Assembly (NCBI RefSeq): GCF_024580735.1
Contig: NZ_JANIJX010000016.1
Span: 1 to 64,000, forward strand
DNA length: 64,000 nt
Source: Brevibacterium moorei
GTDB lineage: Bacteria > Actinomycetota > Actinomycetes > Actinomycetales > Brevibacteriaceae
Direction: 5' to 3'
Shown: one piece after another, positions 34,122-43,193 of the stretch
Numbering within the stretch: the first letter of the stretch is position 1
Layout of the letters: every line of letters starts with the position of its first letter
Position numbers and translations under genes: made by a program
Notes under the pieces: model-generated
Database searches by the model: none
Told to the model about the DNA's origin: nothing
What the model saw: only the letters and a program-made list of their open reading frames with translations

Positions 34122-35600
34122 ATGTCGAATGCGAAGAGCAACGCCGCCGACAGTGCGAACGCTCCTGCAGCCGACCCCGGCCGGCTGCAGGAGCGGACCC
34201 CCAAGGGGATCTACACCCTGGCGGGCACCGAGATGTGGGAGCGCTTCAGCTTCTACGGCCTCGAGGTCATCCTGGCCTATTACATCTACTACACAGCCGG
34301 GCAGGGCGGCCTGGGCCTGCCGGATTCGGTCGCACTGGGCATTGCCGGGGCCTACGGCGGCGCCGTCTACCTGTTCCAGCCCGTGGGCGCCTGGCTGGCC
34401 GACCGGCTGATCCCCGCGCGCACCCTCGTGCTGATCGGCGGGATCGTGATCATGGCCGGGCACCTGAGCCTGGCGCTGCTGCCCGGCCTGGGCGGTCTGC
34501 TCACCGGTCTGCTGCTCATCGTGCTGGGCACCGGCGCGCTGTTCCCCAATCTCAACGCCATGGTCGGGGAACTGTACGATCGGCACTCGCGCAAACGCGA
34601 TTTCGGTTACTCCCTGTACTACTCCGGAGTGTTGATCGGAGCTCTGTTCGGGCCGATCGTCACGGGGTTCCTCCAAGTCCACATGGGTTTCCACTGGGGT
34701 TTCTCCGCAGCGGCGCTGGGCATGCTGTTCGGATTGCTCCTCTACGTCGCCGGGGGCAAGCACCTGCCCGCTTCCTCCCGCCGTGTGCCCAATCCGGTGA
34801 CCCGCGCCGGCCGCAGCAGGGCCGTGGCCGTCGCGGCGTGCATCCTGGTCGTGATCACGGTGCTGGTGGCCACCCGCGTGGTCACCATCGACAATGCGGA
34901 CCTGTGGGTGATGGGGATCGTCAGCGCGGTCGTCCTCGTCTACTTCTTCGTGCTCTTCAGATCCACGAAGACCACGGCAGCGGAACGGCGCTCGCTCGTG
35001 GCCTTCGTGCCCGTCTTCATCGCCGGCGTCGTGTTCTGGGCCATGATCCTGCAGCTGTTCACGACCTTCGCGGTCTATGCCGACACCCGTGTGAACCTGG
35101 CGTTCGGAGCGATCTCGATCCCGGCCCCGTACATCAGCACATTCGAAGTGGTCGCCGGGATCATCGTGGGACCGTTACTGGGCCGGATCGGCGCCCGTCC
35201 GCGCGGCCCGAAGATCCACGACGGCACCAAGCTGGGCATCGGCATGGGGCTGATGACCGTGACCTTCGCATGGTTCGCAGTCCTCGGCCTGGGCAGTGGG
35301 CAGGTGTCGCTGCTCCCGGTCGTCGTGGGGATGATCATCATGGGCATCACCGAGGTGAGCTTCGCGCCGATCGGCATGTCCGCGGCCTCGCAGCTGGCGC
35401 CCAAGGCCTACACCGCGCAGACCATGGCGTTGTGGGGACTGGCCCTGGCACTGGGTTCGAGCCTCTCCGGTTTCATGGGACAGCTGTACAGCGCGATGAA
35501 CGAGGTCGGATTCTTCTGGCTGAATGCCGGTGCCGCCCTCCTGTGCTCCGTGGCGCTGCTCCTGCTGGCTCCGCGTCTGACGAAGTTGGGCCTCGACTGA
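34122..35600 (+). CDS. POT/PTR-family peptide (or small solute) transporter
   Basis: This 492-residue protein starts 12 nt after the dehydrogenase. It has 12 to 14 membrane helices. GIYTLAGTEMWERFSFYGLEVIL is the POT ExxERFxYY signature, followed by GGAVYLFQPVGAWLADR and TLVLIGG. Proton-driven uptake of di/tripeptides or related compounds (PTR2, PF00854). Its place inside the amine cluster suggests an import role for that pathway's substrate. Appears intact. Confidence 0.9.
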   Translation: MSNAKSNAADSANAPAADPGRLQERTPKGIYTLAGTEMWERFSFYGLEVILAYYIYYTAGQGGLGLPDSVALGIAGAYGGAVYLFQPVGAWLADRLIPARTLVLIGGIVIMAGHLSLALLPGLGGLLTGLLLIVLGTGALFPNLNAMVGELYDRHSRKRDFGYSLYYSGVLIGALFGPIVTGFLQVHMGFHWGFSAAALGMLFGLLLYVAGGKHLPASSRRVPNPVTRAGRSRAVAVAACILVVITVLVATRVVTIDNADLWVMGIVSAVVLVYFFVLFRSTKTTAAERRSLVAFVPVFIAGVVFWAMILQLFTTFAVYADTRVNLAFGAISIPAPYISTFEVVAGIIVGPLLGRIGARPRGPKIHDGTKLGIGMGLMTVTFAWFAVLGLGSGQVSLLPVVVGMIIMGITEVSFAPIGMSAASQLAPKAYTAQTMALWGLALALGSSLSGFMGQLYSAMNEVGFFWLNAGAALLCSVALLLLAPRLTKLGLD

Positions 35601-35624
35601 GGCCATGATGAAAGGACCCATTCG

Positions 35625-37302
35625 ATGCAAGCGGCCGACCTGATCATCCACGACGCCACCATCCGGACAATGGACCCGGACGCTGTGCACAGTGATTCCG
35701 TCGCGGTGCGCGACGGGCGCATCGTGGCGCTTGGAGACAAGGACTGCCGGGGTCTGCGCGGACCCGGAACGGAGGTCCTCAACGCGCTGAGCGCCACTGT
35801 CGTCCCGGCCTTCCACGACGCCCACGCCCACCCGGTGACCGGCGGTCTGAACCGCCGGGGCTGCGGCCTGGACGAGGTGCACGGACTCGCCGCCTACCGG
35901 GAGAGGATTGCGGCACATGCGGCCAAACTGGACCGGGGCGAGTGGCTCGTCGGCTCGGGCTGGTACGGCGACGCCTTCCCCACCGGCTTCCCCACCCGGT
36001 GGGAACTGGACTCCGTGGTGCCGGATCGTCCGGCGGTCCTGACCAGCCACGACGGGCACGGCGTCTGGGTCAACTCGGAGGCACTGGCGCACGCCGGCGT
36101 GGATGCGCGGACCCCGGACCCGGATGGCGGACGCATCGTCCGCACACCGGACGGCGCGCCCAGTGGTCTGCTGCTGGAGAACGCCATGGACCTGGTGCTT
36201 GACCTGCTCCCGCGGACAGACACCGCCCAGGTCGAGGCCGCCATCCTGGAATCACAGGACTACTACCATTCGCTGGGCATCGCCGGCTGGCAGGACGCCG
36301 GGGTCGGCGCCATGCTGGGCGGCCCGGACACCTTCTCCGCATATACGAATCTGCAGAGCCGGGGAGCGCTGACCGCGCGGGTCACCGGGGCGCTGTGGTG
36401 GGACCGGGCGCTGGATTTCGACTCGCAGCTGGCCGGCATGGTGGAACGCCGGAGATTGGTGGCCGAGGCCGGCGGCGCCGCAGCGGCGGACAGCCTGGGC
36501 GGACTTTCGATGAGTGCGGTGAAGATCATGGTCGACGGGGTGTGCGAGAACCTCACGGGCGCCATGCTGACGCCCTATCGCGACCACGGCGAGGAACGCG
36601 GCATGACCATGTTCGACGAGGACGAGCTGGAACACATCGTGGCCGCCGCGGACGCCGAGGGGTTCGACGTGCACATCCACGCGGTGGGTGACAGGGCCGT
36701 GCACATGGCCACGAGCGCGTTGGTGCGGTTGGGGCGCGGAGGCGAGGACCGCAGGCACCAGATCGCCCACCTCGACATCGTGGACCACGCCGACCTGCCC
36801 CCGGATGGCGCGGAACAACATCATCGCAAACGTCTCGCCGCTGTGGGCGCGCAACGACTCGGTGCTGGTGGAGACCAAACTGCCGCTGCTGAGCGACGAA
36901 CAAAGACAGTGGCACTTCGCCTTCGGCACCATGGCCCAGCACGGCATCCGGCTGGCCTTCGGCTCCGATTGGCCGGTCTCCAGCTCCGATCCGCTATGGG
37001 CCATCCACACCGCCGTCAACCGGACCGCGCCCCCGTACGATCCCCACGGCCAGGACGACTTGGCACAGTACGAACCGCTCCTACCCGCCGAGGCCCTCAG
37101 CCCGGAGCAGGCACTGCGGGCCGCCACCCTCGACGCGGCCCGCGCCAACCACACCGATCATCTGACCGGCAGCATCACCGTGGGGAAATCCGCCGACCTC
37201 GTGGTCCTCGACGGCGATCCGCTGGCGGTGGAGCCCGCGGGACTGGGCAGCATCGCGGTGGAGGCGACATTCGTCGCCGGAGAACCCGTGTACCGGCGGT
37301 AG
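35625..37302 (+). pseudogene. Amidohydrolase (Amidohydro_3, YtcJ/formamide-deformylase type), frameshifted
   Basis: Residues from MQAADLIIHDATIRTMDP onward have the metal-binding HDAHAHP, then the lysine-equivalent region and IHAVGDRAV. The frame changes at a run of five C (36798-36802): with four C the protein continues …DLPRMARNNIIANVSPLWAR…. The second part contains FGSDWPVSS (active-site Asp) and ends …VAGEPVYRR at 37302. Restored length about 558 residues, right for the family. Members hydrolyse N-substituted amides and formamides. Damage in a homopolymer could be real or a reading error. Confidence 0.85.
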
Positions 37303-37369
37303 ACCGGAGGCGCGGCCGGCGCCCCGATACGAAACTCGACACAAGACGAAGGACTCACTGGAGAAGACA

Positions 37370-39319
37370 ATGGCACAGCATTCACTTGGATTGACCGAAG
37401 ACGCTATCCGGGCCAATACGGAGATCCTGGCCGATGCCGGGTACGTCACGGAATCGACCCGATTCACCCTGGTGGAGGAGGTGGAGCCGTCACTGGGCGG
37501 CGCCGCCGGCCCGGCGCAGGGCGCCCCGGGGGATACCGGAGGCGACGACCGGGAACAGTTGATCGCCACAACCCTGTTGGAGCGCGGCACCGGCGCCGTC
37601 ACCGAGGTCGTGGCCTCGCTCGACACGCGCAGGGTCGTGTCCGCCCGGCAGGTCGACGTGGCCTCGGAAGGCCAGCCGCCCATCCTGCTCGAGGAGTTCG
37701 ACCTGGCGGAGAAGCTAATCAGACAGGACGCGGGCTGGCGGGAGGCCATGCGCCGCCGCGGGGTCGAGGACGACGAGCGGGTCCGCGTGTGTGCGCTCAG
37801 CGCCGGATGCTTCGACATCCCGGGGGAGGAGGGCCGCCGGCTGGTGCGCGGCAGTTCCTTCGTGCAGTCCGATCCGCAGGACAACGCCTGGGCCCATCCG
37901 GTGGAGGGCCTGGTGGCCTACCTCGACCTCAACTCCGGCGAGGTGGTTCAGCTGGTGGAGACCGATATCGTGTCGATCCCCGCCAAACGGTTCGACTTCC
38001 ATCTGGACTCGTGGCTGCCGGAGCCGCGCACCAGCCAACGGCCGATCGTGATCACCCAGCCGGAAGGAGTGAGCTTCTCCCTGGAGGACGGGGTGCTCGA
38101 ATGGGAGAAATGGCGCCTGGCCCTGGACTTCAACCAGGTGGAGGGCCTGGTGCTGCGCGACATCTCGTTCGAGGACAACGGCAGGCGCCGTGGCATCGTC
38201 AAGCGCGCCTCGGTCGCCGAGATGGTGGTGCCCTACGGCGACCCCAGCCCCGTGAGGTTCTGGCAGAACTACTTCGACGCGGGTGAGTACTCACTGGGCA
38301 AATCGGCGAATTCGCTGGAACTGGGCTGCGACTGCCTGGGGGAGATCGTCTACGCCGACGCCGTGCTGGCCGATGACGACGGAGCGCCGTCGCGAATCGT
38401 CAACGCAGTGTGCATGCACGAAGAGGACTCCGGCATCCTGTGGAAGCACACCGATGAGTACACCGGCTCCACCGACGTGCGCCGCCAGCGCAGGATGGTC
38501 ATCTCCTTCTTCATCACGGTCGGCAACTACGACTACGGCTTCTACTGGTACCTGTACCTGGGCGGCACGATCCAGCTGGAGTGCAAGGCCACCGGCGTCG
38601 TGTACACGGCCGCTTACGCCCAGCACCCCAACGACTATTCGACGCAGTACTTCCACGAGGGAGTCGGCGCGCCCTTCCGCCAGCACCTGTTCTCCGCCCG
38701 CCTGGTGCTGGACGTCGACGGCCCCGTGAACGCGGTGGAGGAGGCCCAGGTCAAACGCCTGTCTGCCGGACCGGAGAACCCCTACGGGAACGCCTTCACC
38801 CGCATGGTTCGCCGGCTGCACACGGAGAAGGAGGGCATCCGCGACGCCCTGCCGACGGAGGGCCGGGTATGGCGCGTGGTCAATCCGGAGCGGTTGAACG
38901 CGCACGGCGCCCCCGTCGCCTACGAGCTCTTCGCCGAGGGCACTCCCTGCCTGTTGGCCGACGAATCGTCCTCGATCGCGCGGCGCGCATCCTTGGCCAA
39001 GCACCATCTGTGGGTCACGCAGTACGCCGACGCCGAACGGTTCCCGTCGGGCCAGTACGTCAACCAGAACCCTGGCAACGGGGCCCTCGAGGACTGGGTG
39101 GAACAGGACCGGTCGATCGAAGGCGAGCGCGTCGTGTTGTGGCACACCTTCGGCCTGACGCATTTCCCCAGGTCAGAGGACTGGCCGATCATGCCGGTGG
39201 ACCTGGCCGGGTTCACGATGAAGCCCTCGGGGTTCTTCGACGTCAATCCGACGCTTGACGTGCCCCGTCCCATGCACGGCGGCGGGTGTGGAGAGGAGCA
39301 CTGCGGCTGCGGCGAGTAG
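37370..39319 (+). CDS. Copper amine oxidase, full length but with an altered copper-binding motif
   Basis: This 649-residue protein has the Cu_amine_oxid domain (PF01179) covering the C-terminal two thirds. The TPQ-forming Tyr lies in the NYD motif (Tyr387) and the catalytic base Asp in NYFDAGEYSLG (Asp303). The late copper His is in GLTHFPR (His598). The usual HQH pair reads RQH (Arg437, His439), and the conserved RLD that follows reads RLV, so a copper ligand is missing. Primary amines would be oxidised to aldehyde, H2O2 and ammonia. Without the ligand, copper binding and TPQ formation are expected to fail or be weak. The tail GGGCGEEHCGCGE is Cys-rich. Confidence 0.9.
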   Translation: MAQHSLGLTEDAIRANTEILADAGYVTESTRFTLVEEVEPSLGGAAGPAQGAPGDTGGDDREQLIATTLLERGTGAVTEVVASLDTRRVVSARQVDVASEGQPPILLEEFDLAEKLIRQDAGWREAMRRRGVEDDERVRVCALSAGCFDIPGEEGRRLVRGSSFVQSDPQDNAWAHPVEGLVAYLDLNSGEVVQLVETDIVSIPAKRFDFHLDSWLPEPRTSQRPIVITQPEGVSFSLEDGVLEWEKWRLALDFNQVEGLVLRDISFEDNGRRRGIVKRASVAEMVVPYGDPSPVRFWQNYFDAGEYSLGKSANSLELGCDCLGEIVYADAVLADDDGAPSRIVNAVCMHEEDSGILWKHTDEYTGSTDVRRQRRMVISFFITVGNYDYGFYWYLYLGGTIQLECKATGVVYTAAYAQHPNDYSTQYFHEGVGAPFRQHLFSARLVLDVDGPVNAVEEAQVKRLSAGPENPYGNAFTRMVRRLHTEKEGIRDALPTEGRVWRVVNPERLNAHGAPVAYELFAEGTPCLLADESSSIARRASLAKHHLWVTQYADAERFPSGQYVNQNPGNGALEDWVEQDRSIEGERVVLWHTFGLTHFPRSEDWPIMPVDLAGFTMKPSGFFDVNPTLDVPRPMHGGGCGEEHCGCGE

Positions 39320-39353
39320 CCGGTCCGGCGCGCGGACAGGTTTGGGCTGTTTG

Positions 39354-39389
39354 TTTCAGATTGGGCCGTACGTACGGCCCAATCTGAAA
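39354..39389. repeat. 36-bp perfect palindrome after the amine oxidase gene
   Basis: Arms 39354-39371 and 39372-39389 are exact reverse complements with no spacer (centre GTAC). Pairing extends imperfectly outward to 39344-39399 (25 of 28 per arm). It lies 35 bp beyond the amine oxidase stop and 55 bp before the ABC-F leader. It could act as a strong hairpin terminator, although no T-run follows on either strand. Confidence 0.85.
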
Positions 39390-39444
39390 TAGACCGCCCG
39401 AACTTGCTGTGGGCGTGGCTGTGGGTGCTGCTAGGGTGGGGCAC

Positions 39445-39462
39445 ATGAAGATGCGCGCGTGA
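39445..39462 (+). CDS. Five-residue leader peptide MKMRA upstream of the ABC-F gene
   Basis: ATG-AAG-ATG-CGC-GCG-TGA. A TAGGGT box (39432-39437) ending 7 nt before the ATG may be a -10 element, making the ORF nearly leaderless. AGGG lies eight bases upstream. Lys-Met-Arg is a +X+ motif of the kind at which macrolide-bound ribosomes stall (known for Erm and Msr-type leaders). The location 95 nt before an ABC-F gene, with complementarity to its start, supports a regulatory role. Confidence 0.6.
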   Translation: MKMRA

Positions 39463-39541
39463 ACACACGTCCCCGTCCCTGACTCCACCCGGACCGGCCG
39501 CATTTCGCCGCGCTCGCCGGGAGAAACGCGAGTATCTTCAT
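39445..39541 (+). promoter_or_regulatory. Candidate translational attenuator of the ABC-F gene
   Basis: Bases 39445-39459 (the leader ORF itself) can pair with 39527-39541, 14 of 15 positions (one G-T pair, one mismatch at 39455/39531). The stem covers the first two bases of the ABC-F start codon and the sequence before it. A ribosome stalled on the leader would cover the left arm and release the start. The loop between is 67 nt. Confidence 0.6.
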
Positions 39542-41231
39542 GCCAACCCATCATTCACACACCCCCGCCAAGCCCTCCATCACCCTGGTCGATCTGAGCT
39601 TCGACTGGCCCGACGGCACCCCGGCGCTGACCGGCCTGTCCGGCACCTTCACCCCCGGCCGCACCGGCCTGGTGGGGCGCAACGGATCCGGCAAATCCAC
39701 ACTGCTGCGCCTGATCGCCGGCCTCCTGACTCCCACCAGAGGTCATATCGAGACCACGGGCGAGGTCGGTTATCTGCCGCAGACCCTGACCCTGGAGGCC
39801 ACGACCACCATCGCGGATCTGCTGGGCGTGGCCGGAACCGTGGCGGCCCTGCGCGCGATCGAAGCCGGGGATGTGGCCCAGGAACACTTCGATGCGGTGG
39901 GCGACGACTGGGACATCGAGGCCCGCGCCGCCGCTGCCCTGGAGCGGATCGGCCTGCCCGGTATCGAACTGGACCGCCGGGTCGTCGAACTCTCCGGCGG
40001 CGAGGCCATGCTCACCGCCGTGACGGGCCTGCGGCTGCGCGGCACCCCCATCACCCTGCTCGATGAGCCGACGAACAATCTGGACCGCTCCGCCCGCGCC
40101 CGCCTGTCCGGACTGATCGACGACTGGCCCGGCACCCTGGTGGTCGTCAGCCATGACCTCGAACTGCTCGAACGCATGGACGTCACGGCCGAACTGCACG
40201 ACGGTCGGCTGGAGACCTTCGGCGGACCCTACAGTGCCTGGCGCGCCCACCTGGAGAACGAACAGGCAGCGGCAGAGCAGGCCGCCCGGACCGCCGACCA
40301 AGCGCTCAAGGTGGAGAAGCGCCAGCAGATCGAATCCCAGACCAAGCTGGCCCGTCGCGAGCGCACCGGTCGGAGGGCCCAGCGCGAGGGCGGCCTGCCG
40401 AAGATCGTGGCGGGGACTCTGGCGCGCAAGGCGCAGAATTCCGCGGCGGGTCTGCGCGCCGTGCACGAGGACAAGGTGCGGTCAGCGCAGGCTGCTGTCG
40501 ATGCCGCCGACGCCCGAGTGCGCGAGGACGAACACATCCGTCTGGATCTGCCGGATCCGGCGGTGCCGCGCTCGCGCCGTCTGCTGGAATTGACGGACGG
40601 GGTCACCGAGGTCGTGCTGCAGGGGCCGGAGCGTCTGGCCCTGGTCGGCGGGAACGGCACAGGCAAGTCGACGTTGGTCGCCCGCCTGCTGGCCGGTACG
40701 GCAGCGGATCCGGCGCAGGTCGAGCCCGCGGGGGCCTCGGCCGGAGGAACCGGACACGGTGCCGGCGCTGTGGCCGGCCGTCCCGGCGGTCGGCTGTTGA
40801 CCGAGCGGGTGGGCTACCTGCCGCAGCGCCTCGACGGGCTCGACGATGAGGCGAGCGCGATGGACAATGTCAGGGCGGTGGCCCCCGCCTTGCCCGCCGG
40901 CGAGGTCCGCAACCGTCTGGCGCGCCTGCTGTTGCGCGGGGATACGGTGGACCGCCCGGTGTCCACCCTGTCCGGCGGCGAGCGCTTCCGCGTGTGCATC
41001 GCCCGCCTGCTGTTGGCCGATCCTCCTGCGCAGCTGCTGATCCTGGACGAGCCGACGAACAATCTGGACATCGCCAGCGTCGAACAGCTGGCCGAGGCGC
41101 TCGACGCCTATCGCGGCGCGCTGCTGGTGATCAGCCACGACCATCCGTTCCTGCGCCGGATCGGCATCGATGCGGTGGTCGAGCTCGATGCGGTCGGCCG
41201 GCTGCACCGCAGGGCCGAGCTGCCGGACTGA
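39540..41231 (+). CDS. ABC-F family ATPase, ribosome-protection (antibiotic resistance) type
   Basis: This 563-residue protein has two ABC domains and no membrane segment. Domain 1 has GRNGSGKST, LSGGE and LLDEPTNNLD; domain 2 has GGNGTGKST, LSGGERFR and ILDEPTNNLD. A charged helical linker (about 245-335, rich in Arg, Gln and Ala) fits the P-site tRNA-interaction motif of ABC-F proteins, and domain 2 holds a Gly-rich insert. It follows a leader ORF and attenuator-like stem, which suggests inducible resistance to macrolide/lincosamide-type drugs rather than a housekeeping EttA/Uup role. The drug class is inferred. Confidence 0.85.
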   Translation: MPTHHSHTPAKPSITLVDLSFDWPDGTPALTGLSGTFTPGRTGLVGRNGSGKSTLLRLIAGLLTPTRGHIETTGEVGYLPQTLTLEATTTIADLLGVAGTVAALRAIEAGDVAQEHFDAVGDDWDIEARAAAALERIGLPGIELDRRVVELSGGEAMLTAVTGLRLRGTPITLLDEPTNNLDRSARARLSGLIDDWPGTLVVVSHDLELLERMDVTAELHDGRLETFGGPYSAWRAHLENEQAAAEQAARTADQALKVEKRQQIESQTKLARRERTGRRAQREGGLPKIVAGTLARKAQNSAAGLRAVHEDKVRSAQAAVDAADARVREDEHIRLDLPDPAVPRSRRLLELTDGVTEVVLQGPERLALVGGNGTGKSTLVARLLAGTAADPAQVEPAGASAGGTGHGAGAVAGRPGGRLLTERVGYLPQRLDGLDDEASAMDNVRAVAPALPAGEVRNRLARLLLRGDTVDRPVSTLSGGERFRVCIARLLLADPPAQLLILDEPTNNLDIASVEQLAEALDAYRGALLVISHDHPFLRRIGIDAVVELDAVGRLHRRAELPD

Positions 41232-41266
41232 CCGGACCGAGCCGGGGCTCGCACTATCATCGACTC

Positions 41267-42616
41267 ATGGAGACACCGCAGGAGACCCCGATGGAGCGGC
41301 CGCCGGCCCTGACAGCCTCCCAGATCCGCCGGCGTCTGGACTTCCTCACCGTCCTGGCGTACGGACTGATGGAATCGGGCCAGACCAGTTCGCAGGTCGA
41401 GCCGGTGGTGCGGCGCACCGCCGTGGCGCTGGGCGTGGACAATCTGGGTTTCAACGCCTTCGGGCGGATTCTGCTGATCGATACGACGCGCGGCGACGGG
41501 TCGACCAGTTCTGTGTCGGGTGCTGCCCGCGGGCTGGACATGATCGACTGCACCAGGGCCCGCGCCCTGCAGGACGTGGCGATGGGGCTGGTACAGGCGG
41601 CGACCTCGGCCGATACGGCGGAGCTCGCGGTCGAAGCGCGCCTGGATGCGGCCAAGGACAGGGTGGACCGGCTGCGTGAGTCCGCCACCCCATGGTGGCT
41701 GTCCATGGGCGGACTGACCATGCTGGCCTTCTTCATCAGCATGCAGGTGGGGGTCTCCTGGCAGGCCTGGGTGTCCGCCGCACTGGTGCAGTTGGCCTCG
41801 TCTCTGATGGGTGCGGCCACCGGTGCGGTGCGCATGCCGAAGCTCTTCGCCACCGCCGTGCAGGGCTGCACCTCGGGGGCGCTGGCCACGGTCCTGGTGC
41901 TCGTGGGCTTCGTCGACCCGGTGGGCGCGGCCGCCGCGATCGCGGTGAGCTGGCTGATCCTGGTGCCGCTGCCGCAGGTCATCGGGGCGGTCTCCGATGC
42001 GATCGCCTCCGACTTCGTCTCCGCCATGACGCGCACTGCGAGCCTGCTGGTCGCGGTGATTTCCCTGACGATAGCCGGGGCCTTCACCTTCATGCTGGGG
42101 GAGGTGCTGCACATGGAGCATCCGCGCCTGGACGAGCTGCCGTCCTTCCCCTGGTACCTGGTGCTGGTGTTCTGCGCGCTGGGCGCGGTGGCCAACGCCT
42201 TCGCCAATGGCGGCCGACTGCCACTGGTGCTGCCGGCGGCCGGCCTGGGCCTGGTGACGGGTGCGGTCAACCAGGCGCTGCTGATCGGGGCGGGGCTGCC
42301 CACCCTGTGGGCGAACTCCCTGGCCGCGGTGGTGCTGGGGGCTTTGGCCGCATTCTATGCGGTCCGCTCCGGCTATCCGCAACAAGTGCTGGCGCTCATG
42401 GGCTTCACCGGCGCGTTGATGCCCGGCATCCCGGTGTTCTTCGGGATCCTGCAACTGATGGGAGGGGGCCAGGGCATGTCCTCCTTCGCCGAGGCCGCCG
42501 CGATCTGCGTGGGCATCGGCACCGGGGTGGGACTGGGCGCCTACCCCGTCGACGTGGTGCGCAGGCACCGGCGCGGGACCGACGCCTGGCTGCACCGCTT
42601 CGGCGCCCGGGCGTAG
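41267..42616 (+). CDS. ThrE-family threonine/serine exporter
   Basis: Start chosen at ATG 41267; 449 residues. The cytoplasmic N-terminus, LDFLTVLAYGLMESGQTSSQVEPVVRRTA, is the conserved ThrE region (PF06738). Two sets of helices follow (five in the N-terminal domain, five in the ThrE_2-like C-terminal domain), joined by an acidic loop. In Corynebacterium the homologue exports threonine and serine. It begins 35 nt after the ABC-F gene on the same strand and may share its transcript. Confidence 0.85.
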   Translation: METPQETPMERPPALTASQIRRRLDFLTVLAYGLMESGQTSSQVEPVVRRTAVALGVDNLGFNAFGRILLIDTTRGDGSTSSVSGAARGLDMIDCTRARALQDVAMGLVQAATSADTAELAVEARLDAAKDRVDRLRESATPWWLSMGGLTMLAFFISMQVGVSWQAWVSAALVQLASSLMGAATGAVRMPKLFATAVQGCTSGALATVLVLVGFVDPVGAAAAIAVSWLILVPLPQVIGAVSDAIASDFVSAMTRTASLLVAVISLTIAGAFTFMLGEVLHMEHPRLDELPSFPWYLVLVFCALGAVANAFANGGRLPLVLPAAGLGLVTGAVNQALLIGAGLPTLWANSLAAVVLGALAAFYAVRSGYPQQVLALMGFTGALMPGIPVFFGILQLMGGGQGMSSFAEAAAICVGIGTGVGLGAYPVDVVRRHRRGTDAWLHRFGARA

Positions 42617-42764
42617 GGATCGCCGCGGTGGTCGGCCTCGTGCGCCACCAATCGCCGACCCTCCGCAATGCGTGTGCGGGCACCGGATTACAGTGGACGG
42701 GTGCCCGGGGGAGTCCGCGGGCGCATGATCGAATCCACCTGCACGCCGATCGGAAGGTCGAAAC

Positions 42765-43184
42765 ATGACGCATCGTTTGAGCACGGCAATCCTCCGGGGC
42801 CTGTCCGGGGCCTCCATCCTCAACGCCGGAATCGAGAAGCTCAGCCTGGACGACGGCAGCGCCGGCTTCCTCAAGGGCATGGCCGCCAAGGGCTTCCCCT
42901 TCCTGGACCAGCTCGATGACAAGGCCTTCGGCAAGCTGTTGGCCGCCGGTGAGATCGCCGTGGGCGGTGCGCTGCTCGCCCCGTTCGTGCCCAACCGGGT
43001 GGCCGGTGCCGGCCTGGCGATCTTCAGCGCCGGCATGCTGACCATGTACTTCCGCACCGAGGACTTCACCAAGGACGACGGCGTGCGCCCCGCCGGCGAT
43101 GGCGTCTCCGTATCCCATAACGCCTGGCTCGCCGCGATCGCCGGAGCCCTGCTGGTCGAGGGCAAGTCCAAGTCCGCGCGCTGA
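42765..43184 (+). CDS. DoxX-like small membrane protein
   Basis: This 139-residue protein has a hydrophobic pattern of about four helices (…RGLSGASILNAGIEKLSLDD…LLAAGEIAVGGALLAPF…AGAGLAIFSAGMLTMYF…NAWLAAIAGALLV). This resembles DoxX/SURF4-type proteins seen in actinobacteria. No catalytic motif. Function unknown. Confidence 0.65.
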   Translation: MTHRLSTAILRGLSGASILNAGIEKLSLDDGSAGFLKGMAAKGFPFLDQLDDKAFGKLLAAGEIAVGGALLAPFVPNRVAGAGLAIFSAGMLTMYFRTEDFTKDDGVRPAGDGVSVSHNAWLAAIAGALLVEGKSKSAR

Positions 43185-43193
43185 GGTCGGCGG

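Noticed and set aside
32676..34763. Minus-strand frame of 695 codons opposite the dehydrogenase remnant
   Set aside because: Antisense shadow of GC-rich coding DNA; no family resemblance, while the plus strand carries known domains.
39400..39437. WhiB7-type promoter before the ABC-F leader
   Set aside because: A TAGGGT -10-like box exists, but no well-spaced -35 with the AT-rich WhiB7 element was found; the nearest TTGCTG is about 22 bp away.
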